Below, in pieces: positions 18,661 to 28,613 of a stretch of 64,000 nt of DNA. Each line of letters begins with the position of its first letter. Position 1 is the stretch's first letter. The translations under genes were made by a program, and so were the position numbers. This stretch comes from JARRQJ01 sp963810615 (GTDB taxonomy: Bacteria > Pseudomonadota > Gammaproteobacteria > DRLM01). Location: NCBI GenBank assembly GCA_963810615.1, contig CAWEOA010000002.1:806001-870000 (forward strand). The letters run 5' to 3'. The notes under the pieces were generated by a model. That model was given only the letters and a program-made list of their open reading frames with translations, searched no databases and was not told the DNA's origin.

Positions 18661-18978
18661 TTAGGAGCCTTAACTTAATTATGTGGTACTTTCGCCGTAT
18701 AACCCGGAAACCTACGCCGCATAACCTGGCTTGTCAATTTCAAGCTCTTGTTCTATATAGATGTAGACACTACAAACACGGCGACAAGTAAATCGTCGGC
18801 TCCGCGCCATGAACTCGATTTACGACCCGGAAACTCCTCAGCCGCTGTATACCCACACACTGGATTTAATCGCCACGAAAAAACCCCGCCGCAGCGGGGT
18901 TGATGATTCGGAGAATATGATCAACGCTCTCCGGCTTTCACCACATTGCCGTTAGTGTGGCTCACTAACTCACATAAA
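18661..18978. other. 318-nt gap with direct repeat and terminator
   Basis: It contains two copies of CGCC(G)(T/C)ATAACC at 18693-18704 and 18715-18726, spaced 22 nt apart, upstream of the small-gene cluster, and the parA terminator at 18878-18902. I see no gene. Confidence 0.6.
18878..18902 (-). terminator. Rho-independent terminator of the ParA-CBM gene
   Basis: On the minus strand the stem AACCCCGC-TGCG-GCGGGGTT is followed by a T-run. It lies about 75 nt downstream of the ParA-fusion stop. Confidence 0.85.
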
Positions 18979-20079
18979 TTATGCCGTGACCCGCAATACC
19001 GAGTTGGTGCCGCCCATGTCGTTGGGCACCCGTATCGGATTGACCGGGTCCTCCTGCCACTCGCCGTCGATGATCACCCGGTATTGATAGGCGCCCGGCG
19101 GAATCTTCAACACCTTCTGTACGGTACCGTTGAAGGTGCGAGTCTCGACGCGGTGGTCCGGAATCCAATCGTTGAAGTCGCCCGCTATCTGTAGTTCCTG
19201 TCCCATGAAGTGGTGATAGCTCAACACCACCCGCCGTTCGCCGGCCAGCGCCATGCTTTCACTGAAGGTCATGCTGGTGGGATGTGCCGCATTGGTCGTT
19301 TCGATCTCTTCTTCGGCGACCGCCTCGACTTCGCCGGTCAACAGTTCCGTCAGATTCAGGAAGTCTTCCGCCACGGCGGATTTCGGCGCGTAGTCGATTA
19401 CCGAACGACCGGCACCCGCCGCCTCGCGCACCCGTACGCTCTCTCGGATCATCACCGGCAGCAGCTCCTCCGATAGATCGTGGCGCAAGTTCTCCAGCAG
19501 GCTGTTGGCGAGGCGCGTACGGCTGTTGACCCGCGACGGCACAATCTTGATCTCCACGTATCCCCCATGACGCTCGCACATCTGGGTAACGACCTCCCGC
19601 ACCCGGGAGATACCGTCCAGGGCGAAGGAGCTGAGCTCGATGGGGATGAGTACTTGATGGGCGGCGCGGATGGCATTGACGGCCAAAATATTCAGCGCAA
19701 GATGACTGTCCAGCACCACATAGTCATAGCGCCCGCCCAGCATGGCGAGTTGCTTGAAGAGCTCTGCCTCGGGATCCTGGCGAAATGCCAGACGCTGTTC
19801 TATGAGTGCAAGATCGGGCAGCCCCGGCACAAGATCCACCCCTTGCGCCACTGCCGGGACAATGACATCGGATAAAGAGAGATCGCCCATAAAAACATCA
19901 TAGAGACTTGCCCAGGTTTCTTCGGGCCTGACCCCTAAGCCCAAAGCGCAATGACCTTGTGAGTCCATGTCGACGAGGAGAACACTCAATCCTTTGCGTC
20001 CTAAACATGCTGCGAGGTTGATGGCGAAAGTGGTTTTTCCGCACCCCCCCTTCTGGTTGGTAATGGCGATGACATTCAT
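18979..20079 (-). CDS. ParA/MinD-type ATPase fused to a CBM48/AMPK-type carbohydrate-binding domain
   Basis: The 366-aa protein has an N-terminal ParA ATPase (about residues 1-255) with the deviant Walker A KGGCGKTT (signature Lys10 and Lys15) and LVDMDSQGHCALG. A linker leads to an early-set domain (about 285-366) with LQIAGDFNDWIPD, PPGAYQYRVIIDGEWQEDP and GGTNSVLRV, the pattern seen in AMPK-beta and glycogen-branching enzymes. GGAGG lies 7 nt before the ATG. There is no ParB gene or parS-like site in view, so plasmid or chromosome partition is unlikely; localising glycogen or another carbohydrate body is a reasonable guess. Confidence 0.9.
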   Translation of the reverse strand: MNVIAITNQKGGCGKTTFAINLAACLGRKGLSVLLVDMDSQGHCALGLGVRPEETWASLYDVFMGDLSLSDVIVPAVAQGVDLVPGLPDLALIEQRLAFRQDPEAELFKQLAMLGGRYDYVVLDSHLALNILAVNAIRAAHQVLIPIELSSFALDGISRVREVVTQMCERHGGYVEIKIVPSRVNSRTRLANSLLENLRHDLSEELLPVMIRESVRVREAAGAGRSVIDYAPKSAVAEDFLNLTELLTGEVEAVAEEEIETTNAAHPTSMTFSESMALAGERRVVLSYHHFMGQELQIAGDFNDWIPDHRVETRTFNGTVQKVLKIPPGAYQYRVIIDGEWQEDPVNPIRVPNDMGGTNSVLRVTA

Positions 20080-20819
20080 TCATATCCCTCCATAAAACCT
20101 TTATAAGAATTATTTATGTAATTTATCGCGCTAAGCCTTACCTCCTTTCGCCTATGGGACCATCGCTGACCAAGCGACCAAACGCTACGTCGTCGTGACA
20201 ACTGATTTGTGACCTCATGCCCATTCCCGCCTCATAGCTGGGATGGGAACCACCCCGACCCCCCTAGGCCACCTCTTCGTTAATAAGGATGGGACACATC
20301 CTGTGTCCCATCCCCCCATCCTTGGGAAAGAAGGAGTATCCCCCCTCTCTCGTTGCGGAAGATTGCCCTCATTGAAGCCGGGGTGGTAACTCTTGATATG
20401 AATGTCTTGAAATGGCTGCGCGCAAGCCTCGGCAGAGACAGATAGCTCGCCGTGATAAAGGTCTACTTCGTGAATATCGGAACTCACGACCCTTGCGCGG
20501 TAACCCTCATACACATGCGCGCCAAGGTCATCCGCACGCCGCCACACGCGCAGCGCGACGAGCGAAGCGATCGAAAAAAGGAAAGATAAAAGAAAATCGT
20601 TAGGGGTGGCGGGACTAGTACAGCGCCAGCGTAGACTCTGACACGGCTCGGGTTCGATAAAAGCAATAATCCAACGGGCATAAAATCCCGTATCGGCCAT
20701 ACCCACCCCCTGTGGAGGTACTTAACGCGTAAGTAAAGTATCTATGTTAACAAATGTCAAGTAAGGATTTTTTCAGGTCACGGCCGTCGAGTCAGCACAA
20801 TATATCGTGCAACGACTCG
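20080..20819. other. 740-nt hairpin-rich gap; 163-aa ORF inside is doubtful
   Basis: The minus strand has an open frame (20215-20706, GTG start, 163 aa) without a recognisable domain. Inside it lies a perfect 12-bp hairpin GGATGGGACACA/TGTGTCCCATCC (20287-20313), and a related GGGATGGGAACC lies nearby. Composition and palindromes fit an intergenic repeat element or a structured RNA better than a protein, but I cannot exclude a gene. The promoter and SD of the ParA-fusion gene are at the left end. Confidence 0.45.
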
Positions 20820-22829
20820 TTATCCGGAAATCAACAAGCCGCGCAGATTGGCGAGATGGGCCTGGCCGCGTTCCTGGCGCTGCACGGGATCCACTTCGCG
20901 GCTGCCGCCTTGCCACTCCAAATCGTCGGCGGGCAACTCGGCAAGAAAACGGCTCGGCTCCCGCGGCACCATCTCCCCGCCGCGTTTGCGCTTGGCGCTG
21001 AAGGTGAAGGTCAGGGTCTTGCGCGCACGGGTGATGCCCACATAGGCCAGGCGCCGCTCTTCTTCTATATCACCCGCTTCGATACTGCTGCGGTGCGGCA
21101 ACAGGGATTCTTCCATGCCCACCAGAAACACGTGGGGAAACTCCAAACCCTTGGCCGCGTGCAAGGTCAGCAGATGCACGCAATCGGCGCTGTTTTCTTC
21201 GTCACTGCGATCGAGGATGTCCATGAGACTCATGTGCGCCACCAGATCGGCCAGGGTCTTGTCTTCGCCGGTTTGCTCGGCGACGCGCTGCATCCAGGTA
21301 ATCAGTTCCCAGACGTTGGTCATGCGCCGCTCGGCGGTCTTTTCGTCCTTGCTGTTATCCTGCAACCACAGCTCGTAGTTGGCGCCGGCGATCATATCGC
21401 GCACCGCGGCGACGGGATCGCCGCGTTGGCCGCGATCGCCCAGATCTACCAACCACTGGGCGAATTGTTCGAGGCGTGTCGCGGCGCGTTCGGGCAGATG
21501 CGCCTTGAGACCCAGCTCGAAACAGGCGGCGAACAAGCTGATACCGCGCCCGCCGGCATAATCGGCCAGCTTTTCCACGGTAGTGGGGCCGATCTCGCGG
21601 CGCGGCACATTGACCACGCGCAGGAACGCGCTATCGTCATCGGGATTCACCAGCAGCCGCAGATAGGCCATGATGTCCTTGACCTCGACATAACTGAAGA
21701 ACGAGGTGCCGCCGCTGAGGAAATAGGGGATACGCTGTTCGCGCAGGGTCTTCTCGAACAGCCGCGCCTGATGGTTGCCGCGATAGAGAATCGCGTAGTC
21801 GCGGTAATCGGTACGCTGCTTGAACTTGTGGCTCAGGATCTCCGAGACCACCACCTCCGCCTCGTGTTCGTCGCTGCGGGTTTCGATCACCTGCAGCGGA
21901 TCGCCGTAGCCCAACTCGCACCACAGGGCCTTTTGGAAAACATGGGGATTATTGGCGATGAGCTGGTTGGCGGCCTTGAGGATGCGCCCGGTGGAACGGT
22001 AGTTCTGCTCCAACTTGATCACCTTCAAATTGGGAAAGTCCTGCTGCAGCAAGGCCAGGTTTTCCGGCTGGGCGCCGCGCCAGGCGTAGATCGATTGATC
22101 GTCATCCCCCACCGCGGTCAGCGCGCCGCGCGGCCCGGTGAGGGCGCGCACCAATTGATATTGGCCGCCGTTGGTATCCTGATACTCATCCACCAGCAGA
22201 TAGCGGATACGGTTCTGCCAGGCATCGAGGATATCGGGATGCTGGGCGAACAGCCGCACCGGCAGGAAGATCAGGTCATCGAAGTCCACCGCATTATAGG
22301 ATTTGAGGTGGCGCTGATACTGGCCGTACAGACCCGCCGCCAGGGTCTTGACCGCGTCGCCGTCGGCGAGGGCCAGGGCCTGCTCGGCATCCACCATGGC
22401 GTTCTTCCAGGAGGAAATCTGCCAATGCACCGCTTTTACCTGGCTGTCGTCGCTGAATTCCCTGCGCAGCAAATCGCGAATCAAGCCGCTGCAGTCATCG
22501 GCATCGAGTATGGAAAAATTCGGACGGTAACCCAGGGCGGCCGTCTCGCGGCGCAGGATATTCAAGCCCAGGCTGTGAAAGGTAGACACCCGCAGACCCT
22601 GGGCCTTCTTGCCGCCCATCAGGGATGCGACGCGGCTTTGCATCTCGCGCGACGCCTTGTTGGTGAAGGTCACCGCGGCGATGTGCTGCGGGGCGATGCC
22701 GCAGGTCTTGATCAGGTGGACGATCTTGTGGGTAATCAGCCGCGTCTTGCCGCTGCCTGCGCCCGCCAGCACCAGCAGAGGACCCTCCAAATAACGCACC
22801 GCGGCGCGCTGCTGGGCATTGAGACTCAC
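20820..22829 (-). CDS. rep: ATP-dependent DNA helicase Rep
   Basis: The 669-aa SF1A 3'-5' helicase removes proteins ahead of the fork and restarts replication. Motifs visible are Walker A GAGSGKTRLITHKI, TFTNKASREM (Ia), YLLVDEYQDTN (II), VGDDDQSIYAWRGA (III), EQNYRST (IV), and LLTLHAAKGLEFPHVFLVG with VGITRARKTL near the end. Length and the start MSLNAQQRAAVRYLEGP match Rep more than UvrD or PcrA. Confidence 0.95.
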   Translation of the reverse strand: MSLNAQQRAAVRYLEGPLLVLAGAGSGKTRLITHKIVHLIKTCGIAPQHIAAVTFTNKASREMQSRVASLMGGKKAQGLRVSTFHSLGLNILRRETAALGYRPNFSILDADDCSGLIRDLLRREFSDDSQVKAVHWQISSWKNAMVDAEQALALADGDAVKTLAAGLYGQYQRHLKSYNAVDFDDLIFLPVRLFAQHPDILDAWQNRIRYLLVDEYQDTNGGQYQLVRALTGPRGALTAVGDDDQSIYAWRGAQPENLALLQQDFPNLKVIKLEQNYRSTGRILKAANQLIANNPHVFQKALWCELGYGDPLQVIETRSDEHEAEVVVSEILSHKFKQRTDYRDYAILYRGNHQARLFEKTLREQRIPYFLSGGTSFFSYVEVKDIMAYLRLLVNPDDDSAFLRVVNVPRREIGPTTVEKLADYAGGRGISLFAACFELGLKAHLPERAATRLEQFAQWLVDLGDRGQRGDPVAAVRDMIAGANYELWLQDNSKDEKTAERRMTNVWELITWMQRVAEQTGEDKTLADLVAHMSLMDILDRSDEENSADCVHLLTLHAAKGLEFPHVFLVGMEESLLPHRSSIEAGDIEEERRLAYVGITRARKTLTFTFSAKRKRGGEMVPREPSRFLAELPADDLEWQGGSREVDPVQRQERGQAHLANLRGLLISG

Positions 22830-22880
22830 GGCAATACCTCGGGTAACGATTACATCAACTGCTATGAAGGCCTGAACAAT

Positions 22881-22992
22881 GCGTCATTCCGGGTGGAACA
22901 CGGTAAAGACCCCCGGACGCCACCGCCTTTAACTCGGTGGAAAAGTGGATTCCGGCCCTTGTGCCCATCTGGGAGTTCGCCGGAATGACGGC
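22881..22992. repeat. Family-A paired palindromic repeat (diverged)
   Basis: The left end GCGTCATTCCGGG and right end TTCGCCGGAATGACGGC form inverted ends about 80 nt apart, between rep and the MscS gene. Confidence 0.55.
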
Positions 22993-23060
22993 ATAAGCAT
23001 TATTCAGGTTTTTCCTTCTGGAACGCAGCCGCCGTAGCTACGGCGGCCGCAGGGTGAATC

Positions 23061-23978
23061 TTACCCGTTATTTTGTTGCGGCGCGCTCTTGACAAGATGG
23101 GCAAGGAAGGGCTTGCTGGCCTCGCCGAAATACACCGACAGATGAGGAAAGGGTATCTCGATCCCCGCCTGGTCGAAGGCCTTCTTCACCCGGCGTTGAA
23201 ACTCCCGTCCCACATCCCATTGCTTGATGGGCAGAGTCCGGGTGCGTCCCTTGATGACCACCGCCGAGTCGGCGAACTTATCGACACCAAAGATCTCCAC
23301 GTCGCCGAGCATCAGCGGGCCGAAATGCGCATCCTGACGCAATTCCGAGCCCACCTGCCGCAGCACTTCGATGACCTTGTCGGTGTCTTCTTTATAGGCC
23401 ACCCCGATATCGAAGACGAAGGCCGACCATTCGCGGGTCATGTTGGCCAGCGTGCTAATAGTGCCGTTGGGGAAGGTATGGACGATGCCGCTGAGATCGC
23501 GCAGCACGATGGTGCGGAAGTTGATCTTTTCCACCAGACCACCGGTGCCGTTGATGATGGCCACGTCACCGACCCGCACCTGATTCTCCAGGATCATGAA
23601 AAAGCCGGCGATCACATCGCGCACCAGGTTTTGCGCGCCGAAACCCACCGCCACGCCGACCACACCGGCGCTGGCTAGGACCGGGCCGATGTCCACGCCC
23701 AGTTGCCGCAATATCAACAACACGCCCATGACCCACATGACGATAATCACTCCCTGGCGCAAGAGGCGCACCAGGGTTTCGGCGCGCTTGGCCGCCTCGC
23801 TAGGCACCTCGCCTTCCGCATGCCCCTTGGCGATCAGGGTCTTCTCCAGCCGCTGCAGCAATTTGCCCACGACGCCGATGAGGATCCATACCAAGACCAG
23901 GATCAGCAGTATCCTCAAGCCGGAGAAGATGATGTCCTCCCATTTGATTGTTTCAAAATATTTCAGGAACAGATCCAT
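23061..23978 (-). CDS. Small-conductance mechanosensitive channel, MscS family
   Basis: This 305-aa protein has three N-terminal helices with the pore-lining AGVVGVAVGFGAQNLVRDVIAGF (TM3), then the beta domain and the C-terminal alpha/beta vestibule. It would open on hypo-osmotic shock. It is placed downstream of the sucrose operon in the same direction, which fits release of the same osmolyte, though this is inference. Confidence 0.94.
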   Translation of the reverse strand: MDLFLKYFETIKWEDIIFSGLRILLILVLVWILIGVVGKLLQRLEKTLIAKGHAEGEVPSEAAKRAETLVRLLRQGVIIVMWVMGVLLILRQLGVDIGPVLASAGVVGVAVGFGAQNLVRDVIAGFFMILENQVRVGDVAIINGTGGLVEKINFRTIVLRDLSGIVHTFPNGTISTLANMTREWSAFVFDIGVAYKEDTDKVIEVLRQVGSELRQDAHFGPLMLGDVEIFGVDKFADSAVVIKGRTRTLPIKQWDVGREFQRRVKKAFDQAGIEIPFPHLSVYFGEASKPFLAHLVKSAPQQNNG

Positions 23979-24061
23979 GATTCATCTCCGAGTGCAGCGG
24001 GCAAGTCCGGCCGGGCAGACACCGCATTAAAATTATGATTTATCCAAAAGCGAAATATCCG

Positions 24062-26455
24062 TCATTTCTCCAGAAGTTTTGCCGCGAGCGGGCGGTACTG
24101 TAAGCCATAGAACATCTGCAGATAGCGCCGCGTCTCGTCCCGTTCCAGATTGGTCACGTATTTCCAGAAGCCGTAGATACGCGACAAGGTCATCATACGC
24201 TCCGCGTAGAGTTCCCAGGTATACCGTCGCTGAACCCGCTGCACCGCGCCGGTGGAAATTCTCTGCCAATAATCGGGTTCGTCGCGGCAACGGCTAAAGA
24301 ATTCCGCGATGATGGTGGCGGCACGATCGCCGTGATTGGGATCGATATGAAAACCGGATACGCCGTTCTCGATGATCTCCAAGGGTCCGCCGTACCAGGT
24401 GGCGAAGGTGGGCAGTCCGGAGGTCATGGCCTCAATGACGGTGAGGCCGAAGGCCTCGAACAGGGCCGGCTGCACGAAGGCGCCGCGGCGATCGGCGATA
24501 TAGCGATACAACTCGCCGGTGAAATTTTTCTCCAGCCGCAGACCCAGCCAGCGCATGTCACCGTCCAGTTGGTAACGGTCCATCAACTCGTGCATATGGG
24601 CGATTTGCTGCTGCTCCTCCGCGTCCGTTGACTGCGCGGCATCGATATAGCCCGCCACCACCACCAGGTTGGCCTGCTCGCGCAGCGCCTGGCTCTGGCC
24701 GTACCATTCCACCAGGCCGGTGATGTTCTTGATGCGATCGAGGCGCGCCATGGTGAACAGCAGGGGTTTATTGCGATCCTGCAAACGGCCGCGCGCGCCG
24801 GGAAAATCCTCCTGGTAGATCATGGCCTCGATCTCGTCCACCAGTTTGGTCAAACGCTGCGCGGATTCGCTATAAGGAAAATAGACCTGGGCATCGGCGC
24901 CGGGAGAAACGATATTGAATTTGGGATCGAAGGGATCCATGCCCTGCACCACGCGATACAGACCCGGCATGGTGAAGGCGCTGTAGCTTTCGTATTGGCC
25001 GACGCTGTCCTCGCGTCCCGCGATCTCCTGATAGGTGCTGGTGATGATGAAATCAGCGGCGTTCATGGCAATGAGGTCGGCGGTGAACTGGCAGCTGAAA
25101 TGATATTGCGATTCGTTGTCGCGCCAATAGAGGTCTGACATCAGGTACTTGGTCTTCTCCAAGGCATGGGCGATATTGCACTGGGTCACGTGCAGGCGCT
25201 GCGACAACAGGGTCGCCACCAGATTACCGTCGGAATAATTACCCACGATCAGATCAGGACGCACCCCCAGCTCCGCCAACACCTCTTTTTCCGCTTCGAT
25301 ACTGAAGCGCTCCAGATACGGCCAGATCTCGAAGCGGGATATCCACTGCGGGATCACTTCATCATTGAGGCCGCGGAACGGTACCCGCAGTATCGCGGCG
25401 TTGCGAGTGCCGGCAATGCCTTCCAAACGCTGATTACAGGTGGTGCCGTGAGGCGCATCTGGAATCAAACGCGTCACCACCAGGATCTTCGGTTCGATAT
25501 CCAGACCCTGTTCATCGAGCCGCTTGTGCATCTCTTTTTCCAGGGCCTTAACTTGATCGAGGATATAGACGATCTGCCCGCCGGTGTCAGGTAGACCCAG
25601 GACGTTGGCCTGACCGAAGTAACCGTGAGGCGACAGAATCACCACATTGAAGATCATCGGGATGCGGCTCAGAAAACGTTCGAGATTCCCCGGTTCCGGC
25701 GCCTCGAGAATATCGGAGAGCAGCCCCAGGGTTTCGCGCATGCGCGCCGCCGTACGTCCCCAACCCGGCTCGAGTCCGATGCCTTGCAATTCGGAACCCA
25801 CCTGGTCCCAACCAGCGTCGGCGGGCTGCCGCGCCAGATAATCATCGGCATCGCGCAGGCAACGCCGCAGATCATGCATCTGATCGATGCGGCTGTTCAA
25901 CATCAATTGCTGGCCCTGCACCTGATGCACGCGCAGGAAATCCAGCATGCGCCGATCACCCTCGCCCAGTGCCTGAAAGAGCTGGCTGGAGAGGCGACGA
26001 TTGAGAAATTCCACGCCGCGGCCGATGGAGCGCGTTTCCTGTAGCTTGGGAAAATCGCGATTGAAAGGCCCGATATCGAACTCCAGCGCCCAGGGATCGA
26101 CGCTGCCGCCGTTCACCAGATGTTCCTTGAACTGCAGGTACTCCGAGACGGAAACGCTTTCCATATGCAAAGTCTCGGTATGAATGCGGAAGTGGCGCGA
26201 GCGCGCCACATAGCGACGCGTCACATAATAGATCCACGGTAAGCCGACCGCCGCCTCCTGGGTGATACGAATCGTGTCCGCCAAGGGTGAATCCAGCAGG
26301 GCGCCGAAATCGCTGTCGGTGCAGAAGCCCGAAAATTCATCCCACAACTCCGAGCGTAGCAAATACGGTCTGCCCAGCGCGGCATAACGGCGCAATAACA
26401 GGTACACCGCCTCGCGATGAGCTTCGATAAACGTCCCTAAGTTATTATCATTCAT
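24062..26455 (-). CDS. Sucrose synthase
   Basis: The 797-aa GT4 enzyme interconverts sucrose plus (A/U)DP with fructose and NDP-glucose. The N-terminal regulatory region (about 1-260) leads to the GT-B core with SPHGYFGQANVLGLPDTGGQ, EKTKYLMSDLYW and the E-X7-E motif in FEAFGLTVIEAMTSGLP. Length is as in plant and bacterial enzymes. The start overlaps the end of the sucrose-phosphate synthase gene by 8 nt, so it is the last gene of a coupled operon. Confidence 0.96.
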   Translation of the reverse strand: MNDNNLGTFIEAHREAVYLLLRRYAALGRPYLLRSELWDEFSGFCTDSDFGALLDSPLADTIRITQEAAVGLPWIYYVTRRYVARSRHFRIHTETLHMESVSVSEYLQFKEHLVNGGSVDPWALEFDIGPFNRDFPKLQETRSIGRGVEFLNRRLSSQLFQALGEGDRRMLDFLRVHQVQGQQLMLNSRIDQMHDLRRCLRDADDYLARQPADAGWDQVGSELQGIGLEPGWGRTAARMRETLGLLSDILEAPEPGNLERFLSRIPMIFNVVILSPHGYFGQANVLGLPDTGGQIVYILDQVKALEKEMHKRLDEQGLDIEPKILVVTRLIPDAPHGTTCNQRLEGIAGTRNAAILRVPFRGLNDEVIPQWISRFEIWPYLERFSIEAEKEVLAELGVRPDLIVGNYSDGNLVATLLSQRLHVTQCNIAHALEKTKYLMSDLYWRDNESQYHFSCQFTADLIAMNAADFIITSTYQEIAGREDSVGQYESYSAFTMPGLYRVVQGMDPFDPKFNIVSPGADAQVYFPYSESAQRLTKLVDEIEAMIYQEDFPGARGRLQDRNKPLLFTMARLDRIKNITGLVEWYGQSQALREQANLVVVAGYIDAAQSTDAEEQQQIAHMHELMDRYQLDGDMRWLGLRLEKNFTGELYRYIADRRGAFVQPALFEAFGLTVIEAMTSGLPTFATWYGGPLEIIENGVSGFHIDPNHGDRAATIIAEFFSRCRDEPDYWQRISTGAVQRVQRRYTWELYAERMMTLSRIYGFWKYVTNLERDETRRYLQMFYGLQYRPLAAKLLEK

Positions 26456-28613
26456 TAATCACACCTTGTTCATGGATCGACCGCAATGATCCGAAAAAGT
26501 CGTAGTACCCTATGCCCTCTAATATTCCCCAGGCATGGTGGCCTTCGGCGAAATAGATACGCTCGCGATCACGCAACACCTCGAGTTCCGCGCTGTGATT
26601 GCCGACCACCACACCCAAGGTATTTCCGCTCAGCATCTCCTCATCGTTGCCGGAATCACCGGCCACCAAAATACTATCGACCGAAATTCCCCATTTATCA
26701 GCCAAATAACGAATGGCGCTGCCTTTCGAGGCGCGCATGGGCAACACGTCCAGATACATACCATGGGAAAAAACCACATTGGCATGCAGGTGCCGTTGCC
26801 GCAGACGGCCGGTGATCTCCTTCACGCTGGGCGCCTTGTCCGGGTCCATAAAATAACTGATCTTGTACTGGCGCTGCTCCGCCGCCCCTTGCATGCGAAT
26901 ACCGGGCAGCTCCAGCATCGCCTCACGCACCTCTCGCGGTTCCCAACGATAATCCAGATGCTGCTGATAACCCGGATCCGACTCCGTCGAATCGCGGTAG
27001 TAGATCTCGGTCCCCACTGCGGTGACCAAGACGTCCGGCAGAGGGACCTTCCACTCCTTCAACACCTTAAGCGCGCTCTCCAGGCGCCGGCCGGTGGCGA
27101 TACCGAAACCCACCTTGCCGTCGGCTTGGCGTATTTTTTCCAGCAGGGCCTGCAGCGCCTCCCAGTCTCCAATCAAGGTGTTGTCGATATCGCTGATCAG
27201 CAGCCGATCGGAAGTAGGCAACTTGCTCTTGGTCGCCGCGGCCGGCCGCTTACGCTGCGATTTCTTTATCACCTTATCCACTTCGTTTAAATATTTTTTT
27301 ACATGTCCGATCCAGGAGAAATGGCGATGCGCCCCCAGCACACCGTTCTTCGACCAGCGCCGCCACCTGTCTTGATCGCTGACGGCCTCGAACAACACCT
27401 GCCCCATGCGCGTTACGTCCAGCGGATCGATCAATATGCCGTTCTTGCAATGGGCCACTATGTCACGGGGTCCGCCATCCTCTGTGGCGACGATGGGAAG
27501 ACCGCTGGCGGCGGCCTCAATCAGGGTCAGGCCGAAGGGTTCGGTGAGAGCGGGATTGACGAACACACCGCCGCTCTTGGCGGCCAGACGATACAAGGTG
27601 GGCACGTCGTCGGCATTATGGTGCTTGGGATAGGCCGCCCGCCCGTAAAGGTCATAGCGATCGATCAACATCAGGATTTCGTTCAGAACACTGCGCGGCC
27701 CCTTGTCCATAGTCTGTATGTCATCACGGTTACCGGCGACTATGATCAAATTCGCGATGCCCCGCAGGGCATCGTGTTCGCCATAGGCGCGCAGCAAAGA
27801 GGAAATATTTTTACGTTCGTCGGGCCGCGACAAGGCGAGGATCATGGGTTTGCGCGGTTCGGGAAGGAAACGCTCGAGTTCCAGAAAAATCGGCGGTTTG
27901 AACCAGCCGCGGCGTGGCGGGTAAAAGCGATCCAGCTCCACGCCCGGCGGGATCACCATCATATTTTCCGGCAGATAGTTATCGTAAATACTGTACTGCT
28001 GTTCCACTTCCTGCCGGGTACTGGCAATCACCATGGCGGCGTTATCCAAGGCAAACTCTTCGGCCTCGATGCGCGCGCTCATGTTGTAATTCTTTTCGAT
28101 GGACTCGGCCTTCATGCCCTGATCGAGAAGCCGGCGCTGCTTTTCCCGGCCCAAGGAATGGCCCGTATGCACCAGCGGCACGCCCAACAGGCCCACCAAG
28201 CGTGCGCCCACATGGCCGGCGTCCGCGTAATGGCTGTGGATCACGTCGGGCACCTTGCCGATGCGGCGGATGTACTTCAAGGCGTTATCGGCGAAACTGT
28301 CGAGATGCGGCCACAACACCTCTTTGCGCAAATAACGGCGCGGGCCGCAGGGAATGCGGATGATGAAGGCCTTGTCCGACAAGGCCTCTTCCGGCCTGGC
28401 ATAGTCATCGTCAACCTTGGCGTCTTCGACCAAACGGGTAAGCACATCGACGCGCGCGATACGCGGGTTCTCCGCCAGGGCGCGGGCCAGTTCCACTACA
28501 TAGGTGATCTGACCGCCGGTGTCGGCATCGCGCCCTAATTCCAGATCATGACTGCGCATCAAGCCGTGGACGCTGATCAACATTAAATACAAGCCTTCGT
28601 CCTGTTGTGTCAT
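26448..28613 (-). CDS. Sucrose-phosphate synthase with C-terminal sucrose-phosphatase domain
   Basis: The 721-aa product has an N-terminal GT4 sucrose-phosphate synthase (LISVHGLMRSHDLELGRDAD, DTGGQITYVVELARAL, TEPFGLTLIEAAASGLP) and a C-terminal HAD phosphatase (about residues 460-710) with the DxD motif LISDIDNTLIGD and later VAGDSGNDEEML. It therefore may carry out both steps to sucrose. I start at the ATG at 28613, whose ATGA overlaps the fructokinase stop; the frame is open to 28634. Confidence 0.94.
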   Translation of the reverse strand: MTQQDEGLYLMLISVHGLMRSHDLELGRDADTGGQITYVVELARALAENPRIARVDVLTRLVEDAKVDDDYARPEEALSDKAFIIRIPCGPRRYLRKEVLWPHLDSFADNALKYIRRIGKVPDVIHSHYADAGHVGARLVGLLGVPLVHTGHSLGREKQRRLLDQGMKAESIEKNYNMSARIEAEEFALDNAAMVIASTRQEVEQQYSIYDNYLPENMMVIPPGVELDRFYPPRRGWFKPPIFLELERFLPEPRKPMILALSRPDERKNISSLLRAYGEHDALRGIANLIIVAGNRDDIQTMDKGPRSVLNEILMLIDRYDLYGRAAYPKHHNADDVPTLYRLAAKSGGVFVNPALTEPFGLTLIEAAASGLPIVATEDGGPRDIVAHCKNGILIDPLDVTRMGQVLFEAVSDQDRWRRWSKNGVLGAHRHFSWIGHVKKYLNEVDKVIKKSQRKRPAAATKSKLPTSDRLLISDIDNTLIGDWEALQALLEKIRQADGKVGFGIATGRRLESALKVLKEWKVPLPDVLVTAVGTEIYYRDSTESDPGYQQHLDYRWEPREVREAMLELPGIRMQGAAEQRQYKISYFMDPDKAPSVKEITGRLRQRHLHANVVFSHGMYLDVLPMRASKGSAIRYLADKWGISVDSILVAGDSGNDEEMLSGNTLGVVVGNHSAELEVLRDRERIYFAEGHHAWGILEGIGYYDFFGSLRSIHEQGVINE

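Noticed and set aside
18979..20079. Chromosome or plasmid partition ParA
   Set aside because: No ParB, no parS-like repeats and a C-terminal carbohydrate-binding domain.
20754..22988. A 744-aa plus-strand open frame
   Set aside because: It is the antisense shadow of rep, which has all SF1 helicase motifs.
27303..28538. A 411-aa plus-strand open frame
   Set aside because: Antisense to sucrose-phosphate synthase, whose GT4 and HAD motifs fix the coding strand.
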